64,000 nt of DNA from Tabrizicola caldifontis. GTDB lineage: Bacteria; Pseudomonadota; Alphaproteobacteria; Rhodobacterales; Rhodobacteraceae. Location of the stretch: assembly GCF_004762095.1 (NCBI RefSeq), contig NZ_SIJH01000008.1, positions 102,741 through 166,740 on the forward strand. The letters are read 5' to 3'. Shown piece by piece: positions 19,688 through 29,559 of this stretch. Position 1 is the first letter of the stretch. Each line of letters begins with the position of its first letter. A model generated the notes under the pieces. The model was not told the DNA's origin. It did no database searches and was given only the letters and a program-made list of their open reading frames with translations. The position numbers and the translations under genes were made by a program.

Positions 19688-20533
19688 ATGTTTCCCCGTC
19701 CCATCCAGCAGGCCAGCACCGGCGCACAGTGGCTTTACACCATCGCCCTTCCCATCGCGCTGCTGATCTGGCTGTTCCCGCTGCTGGGCGTTGCGCTGAC
19801 GTCGCTGCGCCCGGCGTCCGACCTTGCGCAGGGCAACTACTTCGGCATGCCGTCCGGCATCGCGTGGGAGAACTACGTCTTCATCTTCACCCAGACGCCG
19901 ATGGCGAAATACATGATCAACTCGCTCTGGGTCACCATACCAACCGTGATCGGCGCGGTCAGCCTGTCGCTGATGACCGGCTTTGCGCTGGCGGTTTACG
20001 GCTTCCGGGCGAACATGCTGGTCTTCTTCATGTTCGTGGCCGGGAATTTCGTGCCCTTCCAGATTCTGATGGTTCCGGTGCGCGACATGACGCTGCAACT
20101 GGGCATGTACAACACCTGGTATGGCCTGGCCCTTTTCCACATCGCCTTCCAGACCGGCTTCTGCACGCTGTTCATGCGCAACTTCATCAAGGCTCTTCCG
20201 TACGAGCTGATCGAGGCCGCAAGGGTCGAGGGCGTCAGTGAATGGCGCATCTTCTGGTTCATCGTCCTGCCCCTGATGCGTCCGGCCATCGCGGCGCTGT
20301 CGGTCCTGGTCTTCACCTTCATCTGGAACGACTTCTTCTGGGCCACGGTGCTGACACAGGGCGTTGACAGCCAGCCGATCACCGCCGGCCTGTCCAGCCT
20401 CAACGGACAGTGGATCGCACAGTGGCATCTGGTCAGTGCAGGCTCGATCATTGCGGCGCTGCCGCCGGTCGCGATGTTCTTCCTGATGCAGAAACACTTC
20501 ATCGCCGGCCTGACCCTGGGGGCCGTGAAGTGA
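19688..20533 (+). CDS. sugar ABC transporter permease (MalG-like)
   Basis: A 281-residue permease with six membrane segments. The EAA loop is EAARVEGVSEWRIFWFIVLP near residue 180, and the protein ends GLTLGAVK, the standard MalG-type C-terminus. The stop TGA overlaps the GTG start of the alpha-galactosidase gene by three bases, giving tight coupling of uptake to hydrolysis. Confidence 0.93.
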   Translation: MFPRPIQQASTGAQWLYTIALPIALLIWLFPLLGVALTSLRPASDLAQGNYFGMPSGIAWENYVFIFTQTPMAKYMINSLWVTIPTVIGAVSLSLMTGFALAVYGFRANMLVFFMFVAGNFVPFQILMVPVRDMTLQLGMYNTWYGLALFHIAFQTGFCTLFMRNFIKALPYELIEAARVEGVSEWRIFWFIVLPLMRPAIAALSVLVFTFIWNDFFWATVLTQGVDSQPITAGLSSLNGQWIAQWHLVSAGSIIAALPPVAMFFLMQKHFIAGLTLGAVK

Positions 20534-22596
20534 AGACCTTCCGCATCGATGCCGGCCCGCAGACCATCGCCCTTGCCACCGAAGGCGGCATTCCCCACGT
20601 GATCTGGTGGGGGCAAGCGTTGCCCGAAAGCGAAGACCTTCAGCAGCTGGCCCTTGCCGGGCGGCATGACCTGACCGGCGGGATGCTGGACGTGCTGCCG
20701 GCCCTGTCGCTGTCGCCCGAACCAGGGCGTGCCTTTCAGGGCCAGCCGGGGCATCTTCTGGCCGAGGCCGACGGCACGCCGCTTGCCCCGGCATTCACCT
20801 TCGACCGGGCCGAAGCGGGGCAGGGAACACTGACCCTGATCTCGCGCTCTGCCGGGCTGGTGCTGACCCACCGCCTTGTCGCCCGGCCGACCGGCACCAT
20901 CACCCTGCAGACCGTGCTGGAAGCCGACCGTCCGATCCGTGTCCTGTGGCTTGCCGCCCCGGTCCTGCCCGCGCCGCAGCATGGACAGATCATCGATGTC
21001 TCGGGCAAATGGATCGGCGAGATGCAGCTGAACCGCGTGGACTGGATCCCCGGCATCCGCCTGCGCGAGGCGCGTACCGGTCGGTCGGGCCACGAACACC
21101 CGCCCTACCTCGTTCTTTCAGGCGAAGGATGCACCAACACGCAAGGGCAGGCGCTGGCGCTGCACTATGCCTGGTCCGGCGGGCACCGGATGGTGGCCGA
21201 GGAACTGCCTGACGGCCGCCGCCAGATCCAGTTCGGCCACGCCCTGGGCGCCGAAACCGAACCCGGCACCCGGTTCGAGACAGCCGAGCTGATTGCCGCT
21301 TGCTCCACTTCGGGGCTGAACGGCATTGCCGCCATCTTCCAGCGCGACCTGCGTGACCGCGTGGTGCACTGGCCCGCCCCGGCCCGCCCCCGGCCCGTTC
21401 ACTATAACTGCTGGGAGGCGGTCTATTTCGATCACCGGCTTGACGCCTTGGCCGAGATCGCCACCCGCGCCGCGGCGCTGGGTGCCGAACGCTTCGTGCT
21501 GGATGATGGCTGGTTCGGCCGGCGCGACGATGACACCTCGTCGCTGGGCGACTGGACAGTTGACCGCAAGAAGTGGCCTGACGGGCTGAACCCGCTTATC
21601 TCTCACGTCCATTCGCTGGGCATGGCCTTCGGTCTGTGGTTCGAGCCCGAGATGGTGAACCCTGACAGCGACCTGTTCCGCGCCCATCCAGACTGGATGC
21701 TGGGGCCGCGCGAACAGACCACGGGGCGCCACCAGATGGTGCTGAACCTCTCGCGGCCCGAAGTGCGCGAAAACCTTTTTCATCAGATCTCGGCGATCCT
21801 GACCGAATACCCGATCGACTATGTCAAATGGGACCACAACCGCCTGCTGCCGGTGGTCGATGCCAGCCAGTCGCGCGGGATCTACGAGCTTCTCGCTCGC
21901 CTGCGCGCCGCCCATCCGGGGGTCGAGATCGAGACCTGCGCCAGTGGCGGCGGCCGCATCGACGCCGGAATCCTTGCCCATACACACCGGGTCTGGCTGT
22001 CCGACAGCAACGATGCGCTGGAACGCCTTCGTATCCAGCATGATGCAGCGCTGTTTTTGCCGGCCTGTATCACCGGCAGTCATGTCGGACCGCGTCACTG
22101 CCATACCTCCGGCCGGGTGCTGCCGATGGCCTTCCGCGCGTGGGTTGCCGCCCAGCGGCACATGGGATTCGAGATGGACCTGCGCGAGCTGACCGACGAA
22201 GAGGCGCTGACCCTTGCCCGCGTCACCCGCTGGTGGAAGGCGAACCGCGGCTGGATGATGGCGGGCACCATCCTGCGGCTGGACAGTGACGACCCCGCAG
22301 TGACGGCCGAGCTTCAGCTTGCCGCGGATGGCGGTCGTTTCGTCGTCTTCGCCGGCCAGGCCGAGGCCAGCCGCCAGATCCTGCCGCGTCCGATGCGGCT
22401 GACGGGCCTCGACCCCGAGGCGCGCTATGAAATCAGGCTGATCAATGCCGAGGACGCGCCCAGACAGTCGCGTGGGCCGAACGCGCTGAAAGCCGGCCCC
22501 TTGACGCTGAGCGGCCGGGCCCTGATGACCCATGGCATCCAATTGCCGGTCGCCTGGCCGGCGACGATGTGGGTGGTCGAAGGAACAAGGTCATGA
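20530..22596 (+). CDS. alpha-galactosidase, glycoside hydrolase family 36
   Basis: A 688-residue retaining alpha-galactosidase releasing galactose from melibiose or raffinose-type sugars. No signal peptide is seen, so it acts in the cytosol after uptake. GH36 marks: FVLDDGWFGRRDDD near residue 320, nucleophile in YVKWDHNR (Asp about 435), acid/base in SDSNDALERLRIQ (first Asp about 492), and the ETCASGGGRIDAG segment between them. The start is GTG 20530, overlapping the permease stop (GTGA). N- and C-terminal beta domains frame the TIM barrel as in the family. Confidence 0.93.
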   Translation: MKTFRIDAGPQTIALATEGGIPHVIWWGQALPESEDLQQLALAGRHDLTGGMLDVLPALSLSPEPGRAFQGQPGHLLAEADGTPLAPAFTFDRAEAGQGTLTLISRSAGLVLTHRLVARPTGTITLQTVLEADRPIRVLWLAAPVLPAPQHGQIIDVSGKWIGEMQLNRVDWIPGIRLREARTGRSGHEHPPYLVLSGEGCTNTQGQALALHYAWSGGHRMVAEELPDGRRQIQFGHALGAETEPGTRFETAELIAACSTSGLNGIAAIFQRDLRDRVVHWPAPARPRPVHYNCWEAVYFDHRLDALAEIATRAAALGAERFVLDDGWFGRRDDDTSSLGDWTVDRKKWPDGLNPLISHVHSLGMAFGLWFEPEMVNPDSDLFRAHPDWMLGPREQTTGRHQMVLNLSRPEVRENLFHQISAILTEYPIDYVKWDHNRLLPVVDASQSRGIYELLARLRAAHPGVEIETCASGGGRIDAGILAHTHRVWLSDSNDALERLRIQHDAALFLPACITGSHVGPRHCHTSGRVLPMAFRAWVAAQRHMGFEMDLRELTDEEALTLARVTRWWKANRGWMMAGTILRLDSDDPAVTAELQLAADGGRFVVFAGQAEASRQILPRPMRLTGLDPEARYEIRLINAEDAPRQSRGPNALKAGPLTLSGRALMTHGIQLPVAWPATMWVVEGTRS

Positions 22597-23357
22597 CCGA
22601 TCCGATCTTCCCTGACCTGAAGGGTCAGTCTGTATTCATCACCGGGGGCGGTGCGGGCATCGGCGCGGCGCTGACCGAAGCCTTCCTGCGCCAGGGGGCA
22701 AAGGTCGCTTTCTGCCAGCGGTCCGACGCAACGGCCTTCTGCGACCGGATGGAGGCCGCAACCGGCAACCGCCCGCTGTTCCTGCCCTGCGACATCGCGC
22801 TGACCGACCAGTTGCAGCTGACGCTGGAAACCGCCGCCAGGGCGCACGGGGCCATCACCGTGCTGGTGAACAATGCCGCGAACGACACGCGGCACGACAC
22901 GCTGAAGACCGACCAGGCCTTCTGGGACTGGTCGATGGCGGTGAACCTGCGGTCCTATTTCTTCGCCTGCCAGCAGGTCATCCCCGGCATGAAGGCCGCG
23001 GGCGGGGGGTCGATCGTCAACTTCTCCTCGATCAGCTTCATGATGGCCGATACGGGCTATGCCGCCTACATCACCGCCAATGCCGGGATCGTGGGCCTGA
23101 CCCGGACGCTGGCGCGCGAGTTCGGGCCGGACCGTATCCGCGTCAACGCCATCGCCCCTGGCTGGGTGCTGACCGAACGGCAGAAGGAGCTTTGGGTCAC
23201 GCCCGAGTCGCTGTCGGCCCATCTGGCCCGCCAGTGCCTGCCCGATCCGATCCAGCCCGAGGACATGGCGGGGACGGTGCTGTTTCTGGCATCGAACGCC
23301 TCGCGCATGATGACCTCGCAGACCCTCATCCTGGATGGAGGCTATATCTCCTCATGA
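22593..23357 (+). CDS. SDR-family oxidoreductase, putative galactose dehydrogenase with altered active site
   Basis: A 254-residue short-chain dehydrogenase: NAD(P) loop TGGGAGIG (residues 18-25), NNAAN near 93, Ser146 and Tyr159. The catalytic Lys expected four residues after Tyr159 is Asn163 (codon AAT at 23079-23081), giving Y-x-x-x-N. By position, in an operon with dgoK, dgoA and an SMP-30 lactonase, it should oxidise galactose (or a related aldose) to the lactone. The Asn substitution makes normal catalysis doubtful unless compensated. Stop and start overlaps link it to both neighbours. Confidence 0.85.
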   Translation: MTDPIFPDLKGQSVFITGGGAGIGAALTEAFLRQGAKVAFCQRSDATAFCDRMEAATGNRPLFLPCDIALTDQLQLTLETAARAHGAITVLVNNAANDTRHDTLKTDQAFWDWSMAVNLRSYFFACQQVIPGMKAAGGGSIVNFSSISFMMADTGYAAYITANAGIVGLTRTLAREFGPDRIRVNAIAPGWVLTERQKELWVTPESLSAHLARQCLPDPIQPEDMAGTVLFLASNASRMMTSQTLILDGGYISS

Positions 23358-24262
23358 CCGCCCTCTCTCCTGCCTGGATCGCCGTGGACTGGGGCACCTC
23401 GAATCTGCGCGCCTTCGCGATGGCGGCGGATGGGCGGGTGCTGGCCGAGACCAGTTCGAACGAGGGCATGGGCAAGCTGACCCGCGAGGGGTTCGAGCCC
23501 GCGCTTCTGCGGCTGATCGGGGCCTGGCTGGACGACCGGCCCCCGGTGGTGGCCTGCGGCATGGTCGGCAGCCGGCAGGGCTGGTGCGAGGCGCCCTATC
23601 GCGCGGTGCCCTGCACGCCGCTGGACCGGGCAGCGCTGGTCAGGGCGCCGACTGCCGATCCACGCCTGACGGTCTGGATCGCGCCGGGGCTGAAACAGGC
23701 GCAACCCGCCGACGTGATGCGGGGCGAGGAGACGCAGATCGCCGGCGCGCTGCGACTGATGCCCGGCTATGACGGGGTGCTCTGCCTGCCCGGCACCCAT
23801 TCGAAATGGGTTCATGTCAGCGCGGGCGAGGTGGTCAGCTTCCAGACCTTCATGACCGGAGAACTGTTCGCACTTCTGTCAGGCGCCTCGGTCCTGCGCC
23901 ACGGGATGCAGACCGAAGGCTGGGACGATGCGGCCTTCGACGGCGCGGTGTCCGATGCGATTTCGCGCCCCGAACGGATTGCCGCACGGTTGTTCACAAT
24001 CCGGGCCGAGGGGCTGATCGCCGGGCTTGCGCCCGATGCCGCGCGGGCCCGGCTGTCGGGTCTGCTGATCGGGGCCGAGCTTGCCGCCGCCCGGCCCTAC
24101 TGGCTGGGCCAGCGCGTGACGCTGGTCGGGGCCGAGCGCATTTCCGCGGCCTATGCCCGCGCGATGGCCGCGCAGGGCGTCGAGGCGAAGCGGCTGTCCG
24201 CGACCGACTGCACGCTGGCGGGGCTGTCGCTGCTTGCCCCCGAAAAGGTATCCGACCGATGA
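23354..24262 (+). CDS. dgoK: 2-dehydro-3-deoxygalactonokinase
   Basis: A 302-residue DgoK: N-terminal ASKHA phosphate motif [15 protein letters not shown], the [15 protein letters not shown] segment near residue 72, [10 protein letters not shown] near 125, and [11 protein letters not shown] near 150, all typical. It phosphorylates 2-keto-3-deoxygalactonate with ATP for cleavage by DgoA, encoded next with an ATGA overlap. The pair identifies the De Ley-Doudoroff galactose route. Confidence 0.93.
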   Translation: MTALSPAWIAVDWGTSNLRAFAMAADGRVLAETSSNEGMGKLTREGFEPALLRLIGAWLDDRPPVVACGMVGSRQGWCEAPYRAVPCTPLDRAALVRAPTADPRLTVWIAPGLKQAQPADVMRGEETQIAGALRLMPGYDGVLCLPGTHSKWVHVSAGEVVSFQTFMTGELFALLSGASVLRHGMQTEGWDDAAFDGAVSDAISRPERIAARLFTIRAEGLIAGLAPDAARARLSGLLIGAELAAARPYWLGQRVTLVGAERISAAYARAMAAQGVEAKRLSATDCTLAGLSLLAPEKVSDR

Positions 24263-24864
24263 CCCACCGCAACCTGATCGCCATCCTTCGCGGGATCACC
24301 CCGGCCGAGGCCGCCGCGGCCGCGCATGCCCTGGTGGCAGCCGGGATCACCCGGATCGAGGTGCCGCTGAATTCGCCCGACCCCTTCGCCTCGATCGCCG
24401 CGATGGCGGCGGCGGTGCCGGGTGCCGAGATCGGCGCGGGCACGGTGCTGACGGTCGAGGAAGTCGCCAAGGTCAGGGCGGCGGGCGGGACGCTGGTCGT
24501 CTCGCCGAACTGCGACCCCGAGGTGATCGCCACCACCCGCGCCGCCGGCATGGCGAGCTGGCCGGGGGTGATGACGCCGACCGAGTGTTTCGCCGCGATC
24601 AGGGCGGGAGCGACGGGGCTGAAGCTGTTCCCCGGCAGCCTGATCGGGCCCGAGGGGCTGAAGGCCCTGCGCGCGGTGCTGCCGAAGGGACTGCCGGTCT
24701 ATGCTGTGGGCGGGGCGGGACCGGCGAATTTCGCCGACTGGGCGAAGGCCGGGGCGGACGGTTTCGGCATCGGCACCGCGCTTTACACGCCGGGGCTGGC
24801 GCTGGACGAAGTCGCCGCGCGGGCCGCGCGGATCGTTGCCGCCTATGACGAGGTCTTCCGATGA
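24259..24864 (+). CDS. dgoA: 2-dehydro-3-deoxy-6-phosphogalactonate aldolase
   Basis: A 201-residue class I KDPG/KDPGal aldolase. It opens [14 protein letters not shown], has the barrel strand [11 protein letters not shown] near residue 36, [11 protein letters not shown] near 62, and the Schiff-base lysine in [11 protein letters not shown] near 122. It yields pyruvate and glyceraldehyde 3-phosphate. It overlaps dgoK and the lactonase gene by four bases on each side. Confidence 0.93.
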   Translation: MTHRNLIAILRGITPAEAAAAAHALVAAGITRIEVPLNSPDPFASIAAMAAAVPGAEIGAGTVLTVEEVAKVRAAGGTLVVSPNCDPEVIATTRAAGMASWPGVMTPTECFAAIRAGATGLKLFPGSLIGPEGLKALRAVLPKGLPVYAVGGAGPANFADWAKAGADGFGIGTALYTPGLALDEVAARAARIVAAYDEVFR

Positions 24865-25697
24865 TCTTCGATGCCCGCCCCTGCGAACTGGGCGAAGGCG
24901 CCTTCTGGCACCCGGTTCATGAACGTCTGTTCTGGTTCGACATCCTGAACCGGACCCTGCACAGTCAGGAGAAGTCCTGGACCTTTCCGCACATGGTCTC
25001 GGCCGCGGGCTGGCTGGATGCGGAGCATCTTCTAATCGCCTCGGAGGTCGGACTGCACCGCCTTGATCTTGCCAGCGGCGGCCACGAGGTGTTGGCCCAT
25101 GTGGGCAGCCCGGGCACGCGGTCGAACGATGGCCGCGCAGACCGGCAGGGTGGCTTCTGGTTCGGGCTGATGGGCAAGCGGGCCGAGCCGGGCGCGGGCT
25201 CGATCTGGCGCTGGCATCGGGGCGAACTGCGACGGCTGTTTGACGGCATCACCATCCCGAACGCGATCTGCTTCACCTCGGACGGACGGGCGGCGCATTT
25301 CGCAGATACTGCGACGGGTCGTGTGATGAAGGTCGCCCTGGATGCCGGGGGCTGGCCGGTCGGAGAGCCCGAGGTCTGGCTGGATCTGACCTCCGAGGGG
25401 CTGAACCCGGACGGGGCCGTCATCGATAGCGAAGGGCTGTTCTGGAATGCGCAATGGGGCGCGGGCCGCGTTGCCGCCTATGCGCCCGACGGTAGCTTCC
25501 TGCGCGCGGTGGAAACACCCGGCGCGCCGCAATCCTCGTGCCCGGCCTTCGGCGGAACGGATATGAGAACCCTTTTCGTCACGACCGCGCTTGAACACAT
25601 GGACGAGTCCGCCCGCAAGGCGCATCCCGCCTCGGGCCAGGTCTTTGCCTTCCCCGGCATTGCCCGGGGCCTTCCCGAACCTCAGGTCCTGTCATGA
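24861..25697 (+). CDS. SMP-30/gluconolactonase family sugar lactonase
   Basis: A 278-residue six-bladed beta-propeller lactonase. Metal-binding residues fit: Glu in [11 protein letters not shown] near residue 14, Asn in [17 protein letters not shown] near 90, the [11 protein letters not shown] segment near 133 and [19 protein letters not shown] near 180 with the catalytic Asp. It should open the galactonolactone made by the sugar dehydrogenase, giving galactonate. It lies between dgoA and the beta-galactosidase gene with ATGA overlaps. Confidence 0.9.
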   Translation: MIFDARPCELGEGAFWHPVHERLFWFDILNRTLHSQEKSWTFPHMVSAAGWLDAEHLLIASEVGLHRLDLASGGHEVLAHVGSPGTRSNDGRADRQGGFWFGLMGKRAEPGAGSIWRWHRGELRRLFDGITIPNAICFTSDGRAAHFADTATGRVMKVALDAGGWPVGEPEVWLDLTSEGLNPDGAVIDSEGLFWNAQWGAGRVAAYAPDGSFLRAVETPGAPQSSCPAFGGTDMRTLFVTTALEHMDESARKAHPASGQVFAFPGIARGLPEPQVLS

Positions 25698-27595
25698 AAC
25701 GCACGCTTGGCGTATGCTATTATCCCGAACACTGGCCCGAAGAAAAATGGGCCGAGGATGCCGACCGCATGGCGGCGCTGGGCCTGACCTGGGTCAGGAT
25801 CGGCGAATTCGCCTGGTCACGGATGGAGCCCGAGCCGGGCCGCTATGACTGGGGCTGGCTCGACCGTGCGATCGCGACGCTGGGCGCGCGCGGGCTGAAG
25901 GTGGTGCTGGGCACGCCCACCGCGACCCCGCCGCGCTGGATGCTGGACCGCCATCCGGACATGCTGGCCGTGGACAGGGAGGGCCGGCCGCGCGGCTTCG
26001 GCTCGCGCCGGCATTACTGCTTCTCGCATCAGGGCTATCGCGCGGAATGCGCGAGGATCGTCTCTGCCCTGGCCGAGCGTTACGGGAAGAACCCGCATGT
26101 CGCTGCCTGGCAGACCGACAACGAATATGCCTGCCACGCCACGACGCTGAGTTATTCCGAGGCCGCGAAAACCGCCTTCCAGGACTGGCTGGCGCAGAAA
26201 TACCAGTCCCCGGCCGCGCTCAACCGCGCCTGGGGCAACGTGTTCTGGTCGATGGAATACCGCGACTTCCGCGAGGTCGGCCTGCCAAACCTGACCGTGA
26301 CCGAGCCGAACCCGAGCCATGTCATGGATTTCCGCCGCTTCTCCAGCGATCAGGTGGCCAGCTTCAACCGGCTTCAGGTGGAGATCATCCGCAAGCACTC
26401 CACCGCCCCCGTCGCGCACAATTTCATGGGCGCGATCACCGAGTTCGACCACTGGAAGGTCGGGGCCGACCTCGATATCGCCAGTTGGGACAGCTATCCG
26501 CTGGGCTTCCTGTCCGACCGCATCCCGGCGGATGCCGAACACAGGCGCCGCTTCGTCCGGCAGGGCGACCCGGATTTCCAGGCCTTCCACCACGACCTAT
26601 ACCGAGCGGTCGGGCGGGGCCGCTGGTGGATCATGGAGCAGCAGCCGGGGCCGGTGAACTGGGCGCCCTTCAACCCCGATCCGCTACCGGGCATGGCGCG
26701 GCTATGGGCCTGGGAGGCCTTTGCCCATGGCGCGGAAGCGGTGTGCTATTTCCGCTGGCGCCAGGCACCTTTCGCGCAGGAGCAGATGCACGCGGGTCTT
26801 CTGCGCCCCGACAGCGCCCCGGCACCGGCCTTCGGCGAGGCGGGGCAGGTGGCAAGGGAATTGGCGGCGATGCCCGAGGCCGGGACGGGAAGCGCCGACG
26901 TGGCGCTGGTCTTCGACTATGCCTCGGACTGGGCGTGGGAGATCCAGCCGCAGGGCCGCAGTTTCAGCTATTTCTGGCTGGTTTTTCATTTATACAAGGG
27001 CCTGCGCAAGCTGGGGCTGAACATCGACATCATCCCGCCGGATACGGCCGACCTGTCTGCCTATCGGCTGGTGCTGGCGCCGGGTCTGTTCACTCTGTCC
27101 GATCCGCTGAAGGCCGCTCTGGCCGCGTTCGACGGCACGGCGATCCTGGGGCCACGCGCCAATTCGCGCACGCCCGACTTTGCGATCCCGGTGCCGCTGC
27201 CCCCCGCCTTGCCGGGGCTGGATGCAGTGGTCGCCCGGGTGGAAAGCCTGCCGCCGGATGTGCCGGTGGCCTTGGCGCAGGGCGGGGCGCTGGTCAGCTG
27301 GCGCGAGAAGCTGGAAGGTTCGGCCGGGGTCGTCGAGGCGGCCGAGGACGGCTGGCCGGCCATGGTGGCGGCGGGCCGACTACACTATCTGGCTGGCTGG
27401 CCGGACGAGGCGGCGCTGACCCGCATCCTGCTGCGCGCCTGCGCGGCCGAAGGAATCGAGACCGAAATCCTGCCCGAAGGACTGCGCCGCCGCGAAACGG
27501 CGACGCACCGCTTCCTGTTCAACTACAATTGCGTGCCGGCGGAATGGGGCGGGGTCACCATCCCAGCGGCCGGGGTGCACTGGCAGCCGCTGTGA
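25694..27595 (+). CDS. beta-galactosidase, glycoside hydrolase family 42
   Basis: A 633-residue GH42 enzyme with N-terminal TIM barrel (start GVCYYPEHWPEEKW), middle trimerisation domain and small C-terminal beta domain. Acid/base Glu144 is in WQTDNEYACH; the nucleophile is in WIMEQQPGPVNWAP (Glu about 315). No signal peptide, so intracellular. It hydrolyses beta-galactosides such as lactose or galacto-oligosaccharides, complementing the GH36 enzyme. It is the last gene of the operon begun at 17424. Confidence 0.94.
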   Translation: MKRTLGVCYYPEHWPEEKWAEDADRMAALGLTWVRIGEFAWSRMEPEPGRYDWGWLDRAIATLGARGLKVVLGTPTATPPRWMLDRHPDMLAVDREGRPRGFGSRRHYCFSHQGYRAECARIVSALAERYGKNPHVAAWQTDNEYACHATTLSYSEAAKTAFQDWLAQKYQSPAALNRAWGNVFWSMEYRDFREVGLPNLTVTEPNPSHVMDFRRFSSDQVASFNRLQVEIIRKHSTAPVAHNFMGAITEFDHWKVGADLDIASWDSYPLGFLSDRIPADAEHRRRFVRQGDPDFQAFHHDLYRAVGRGRWWIMEQQPGPVNWAPFNPDPLPGMARLWAWEAFAHGAEAVCYFRWRQAPFAQEQMHAGLLRPDSAPAPAFGEAGQVARELAAMPEAGTGSADVALVFDYASDWAWEIQPQGRSFSYFWLVFHLYKGLRKLGLNIDIIPPDTADLSAYRLVLAPGLFTLSDPLKAALAAFDGTAILGPRANSRTPDFAIPVPLPPALPGLDAVVARVESLPPDVPVALAQGGALVSWREKLEGSAGVVEAAEDGWPAMVAAGRLHYLAGWPDEAALTRILLRACAAEGIETEILPEGLRRRETATHRFLFNYNCVPAEWGGVTIPAAGVHWQPL

Positions 27596-27698
27596 GGCCG
27601 ATGGCAGAGATACCCGCGCCTGCCAGCCGACCGCGCGCCACCGGCTCTGTTTGCGCGGCAGGGTAAAGCTGAGAGTCCGGGTGGGGCCCGGCGCGGGC

Positions 27699-29309
27699 TC
27701 AGTCGGTAACGGTCACCTCACCCGTCACCGGCAGGAATACCGCTGCGTTCGGGCCAAGCCGCAGCCTCTCTCCTTCGGCCACGGCATGGACCGACGGGCC
27801 GACCGCGGTGCCGACGCCCGACACGGTGACCACACGGGCCACGGTGGACAGGTTGAACAGGCAAAGCAGCGCCCCTTCGCCTTCGCCCCGGACGAAGCCC
27901 AGCAGCGGCTCGTCCAGGTCAAGGAACCGGGAACGCCCGGACCGCAGGGCCTGCGATGTCTTGCGGAACGCCAGCAGCGCCCGGTAGTGTTCGAGCACCG
28001 ATCCCTGGGCGCCCGTCTGCCCTTCGACGTGCCGGGCGGCCTGTTCGGGTTTGACCGGCAGCCACGGCTTGACCCTGGAAAACCCGCCATGCGGCGAGGC
28101 GTCCCAGATCATCGGCGTGCGGGTATTGTCGCGGCCCACCGGTTCCGGCCAGAAGGCAATGCCTTGCGGGTCGGTCAGTTCCTCGAAGTCGAGAGCGGTA
28201 TCCGTCTGGCCAAGCTCTTCCCCCTGCCACAGGCAGATCGACCCTTCGAACGACAGCAGAAGCGCGGCAGCCTGTTTCGCAAGCACCTCTGGGCTTTCGC
28301 CATACGGCAGCCAGCGGCTGACGTGACGCACCACGTCATGATTGGAAAAGGCCCACATCGGCCAGCCATCCGGCGCGCCACGGAAGAAGCCTTCGATCCG
28401 GTCGCGGAAGAAGCCGGGGGAATAGTCGTACCCCATCAATTCGAAGGAATAGCACTGATGCAGCCGCCCCGGCGCAGTGTATTCCCCCATCATGCGGATT
28501 GCATGGTGGCTTTCGCCCATCTCGCCCACGCTGGCCGCGCCGTATTCGTCCAGCAGGCAGCGGATGCGTTCCATCCACGCAAGGTTTTCGGGCTGGTTCT
28601 TGGAAAAGAGGTGATACTGCATGCCGTAGGGGTTGGCTTCGGGCTCGGTCTTGACACGGTAGTCGGCTGGATTGTCGCGCAGCATGGGGTCGTGGAAGAA
28701 GTAGTTCACGGTGTCGAAGCGGAAGCCGTCGACCCCGCGATCCAGCCAGAAACGCATGTTGCCAAGCGCCCAGTCCTGCACCTCCGGGTTGTGATAGTTC
28801 AGGTCGGGCTGGCTGGCGAGGAAGTTGTGCAGGTAATACTGCTTGCGCCGTGCATCCCAGGTCCATGCCGGGCCCCCAAACACCGAAAGCCAGTTGTTCG
28901 GCGGCGTGCCATCATACCAAGGGTCGGCCCAGACATACCAGTCGGACTTCGGGTTGACCCGGCTCGACCGGCTTTCTGCGAAGGCAGGGTGCTGGTCGGA
29001 GGTATGGCTCAGCACCTGGTCGATGATGACCTTGAGGCCCAGCGCATGCGCCCGTCCCACCAGCGCATCGAAATCGGCCAGGGTTCCGAAGACCGGGTCG
29101 ACGTCACAATAGTCGCTGACGTCATAGCCCATGTCCTTCATCGGGCTTTTGAAGAAGGGCGACAGCCATAGAGCATCCACCCCGAGCTGCGCCAGATGAT
29201 CCAGCCGCCGCGTGATGCCGGGCAGGTCACCCACCCCGTCGTCGTTCGAATCCTGGAACGACCGGGGATAGACCTGATAGGTCACCGCGCCACGCCACCA
29301 ATCCTTCAT
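27699..29309 (-). CDS. alpha-glucosidase, glycoside hydrolase family 13
   Basis: A 536-residue GH13 enzyme of the oligo-1,6-glucosidase/alpha-glucosidase group. Motifs: YQVYPRSFQDSNDDGVGDL at the start, VIIDQVLSHTSDQH (region I), GFRFDTVNYFF with the nucleophile Asp (region II), ASVGEMGE with the acid/base Glu (region III) and FSNHDVVR (region IV). ATG 29309 follows GGGAGG at six bases; an upstream extension lacks family similarity. It converges on the galactoside operon. It could handle the glucosyl part of imported sugars (for example sucrose from raffinose), but that is inference. Confidence 0.92.
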   Translation of the reverse strand: MKDWWRGAVTYQVYPRSFQDSNDDGVGDLPGITRRLDHLAQLGVDALWLSPFFKSPMKDMGYDVSDYCDVDPVFGTLADFDALVGRAHALGLKVIIDQVLSHTSDQHPAFAESRSSRVNPKSDWYVWADPWYDGTPPNNWLSVFGGPAWTWDARRKQYYLHNFLASQPDLNYHNPEVQDWALGNMRFWLDRGVDGFRFDTVNYFFHDPMLRDNPADYRVKTEPEANPYGMQYHLFSKNQPENLAWMERIRCLLDEYGAASVGEMGESHHAIRMMGEYTAPGRLHQCYSFELMGYDYSPGFFRDRIEGFFRGAPDGWPMWAFSNHDVVRHVSRWLPYGESPEVLAKQAAALLLSFEGSICLWQGEELGQTDTALDFEELTDPQGIAFWPEPVGRDNTRTPMIWDASPHGGFSRVKPWLPVKPEQAARHVEGQTGAQGSVLEHYRALLAFRKTSQALRSGRSRFLDLDEPLLGFVRGEGEGALLCLFNLSTVARVVTVSGVGTAVGPSVHAVAEGERLRLGPNAAVFLPVTGEVTVTD

Positions 29310-29559
29310 CCAAGCCTCCCGTTTCGCCTGACGCCGTGCAGGACAGATCGTCCGGGCCAGCCTACGACGATGTCGCAACCGCGCCCATAGGTCTTTGTCC
29401 CGCAACGGCAAAGTCCGGGGCAGTCAGACCGCGACCTTGCGACAGTTGCACAAAGGGTTGTGCAGAAATCCGGCAAAACCCGGCTGTAACCATAACAAGA
29501 TCGCGGTTGACCCCGTCAGAAAGCCGCCGCACCCTCCGCGCCCGAGCCCGGAGGCCTCC

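Noticed and set aside
18149..20794. Long minus-strand open frame (over 880 codons) across the sugar permease genes
   Set aside because: The plus strand codes a binding protein and two permeases with complete family motifs here. The minus-strand product is His/Gln/Asp-rich, as expected of the antisense of GC-rich genes.
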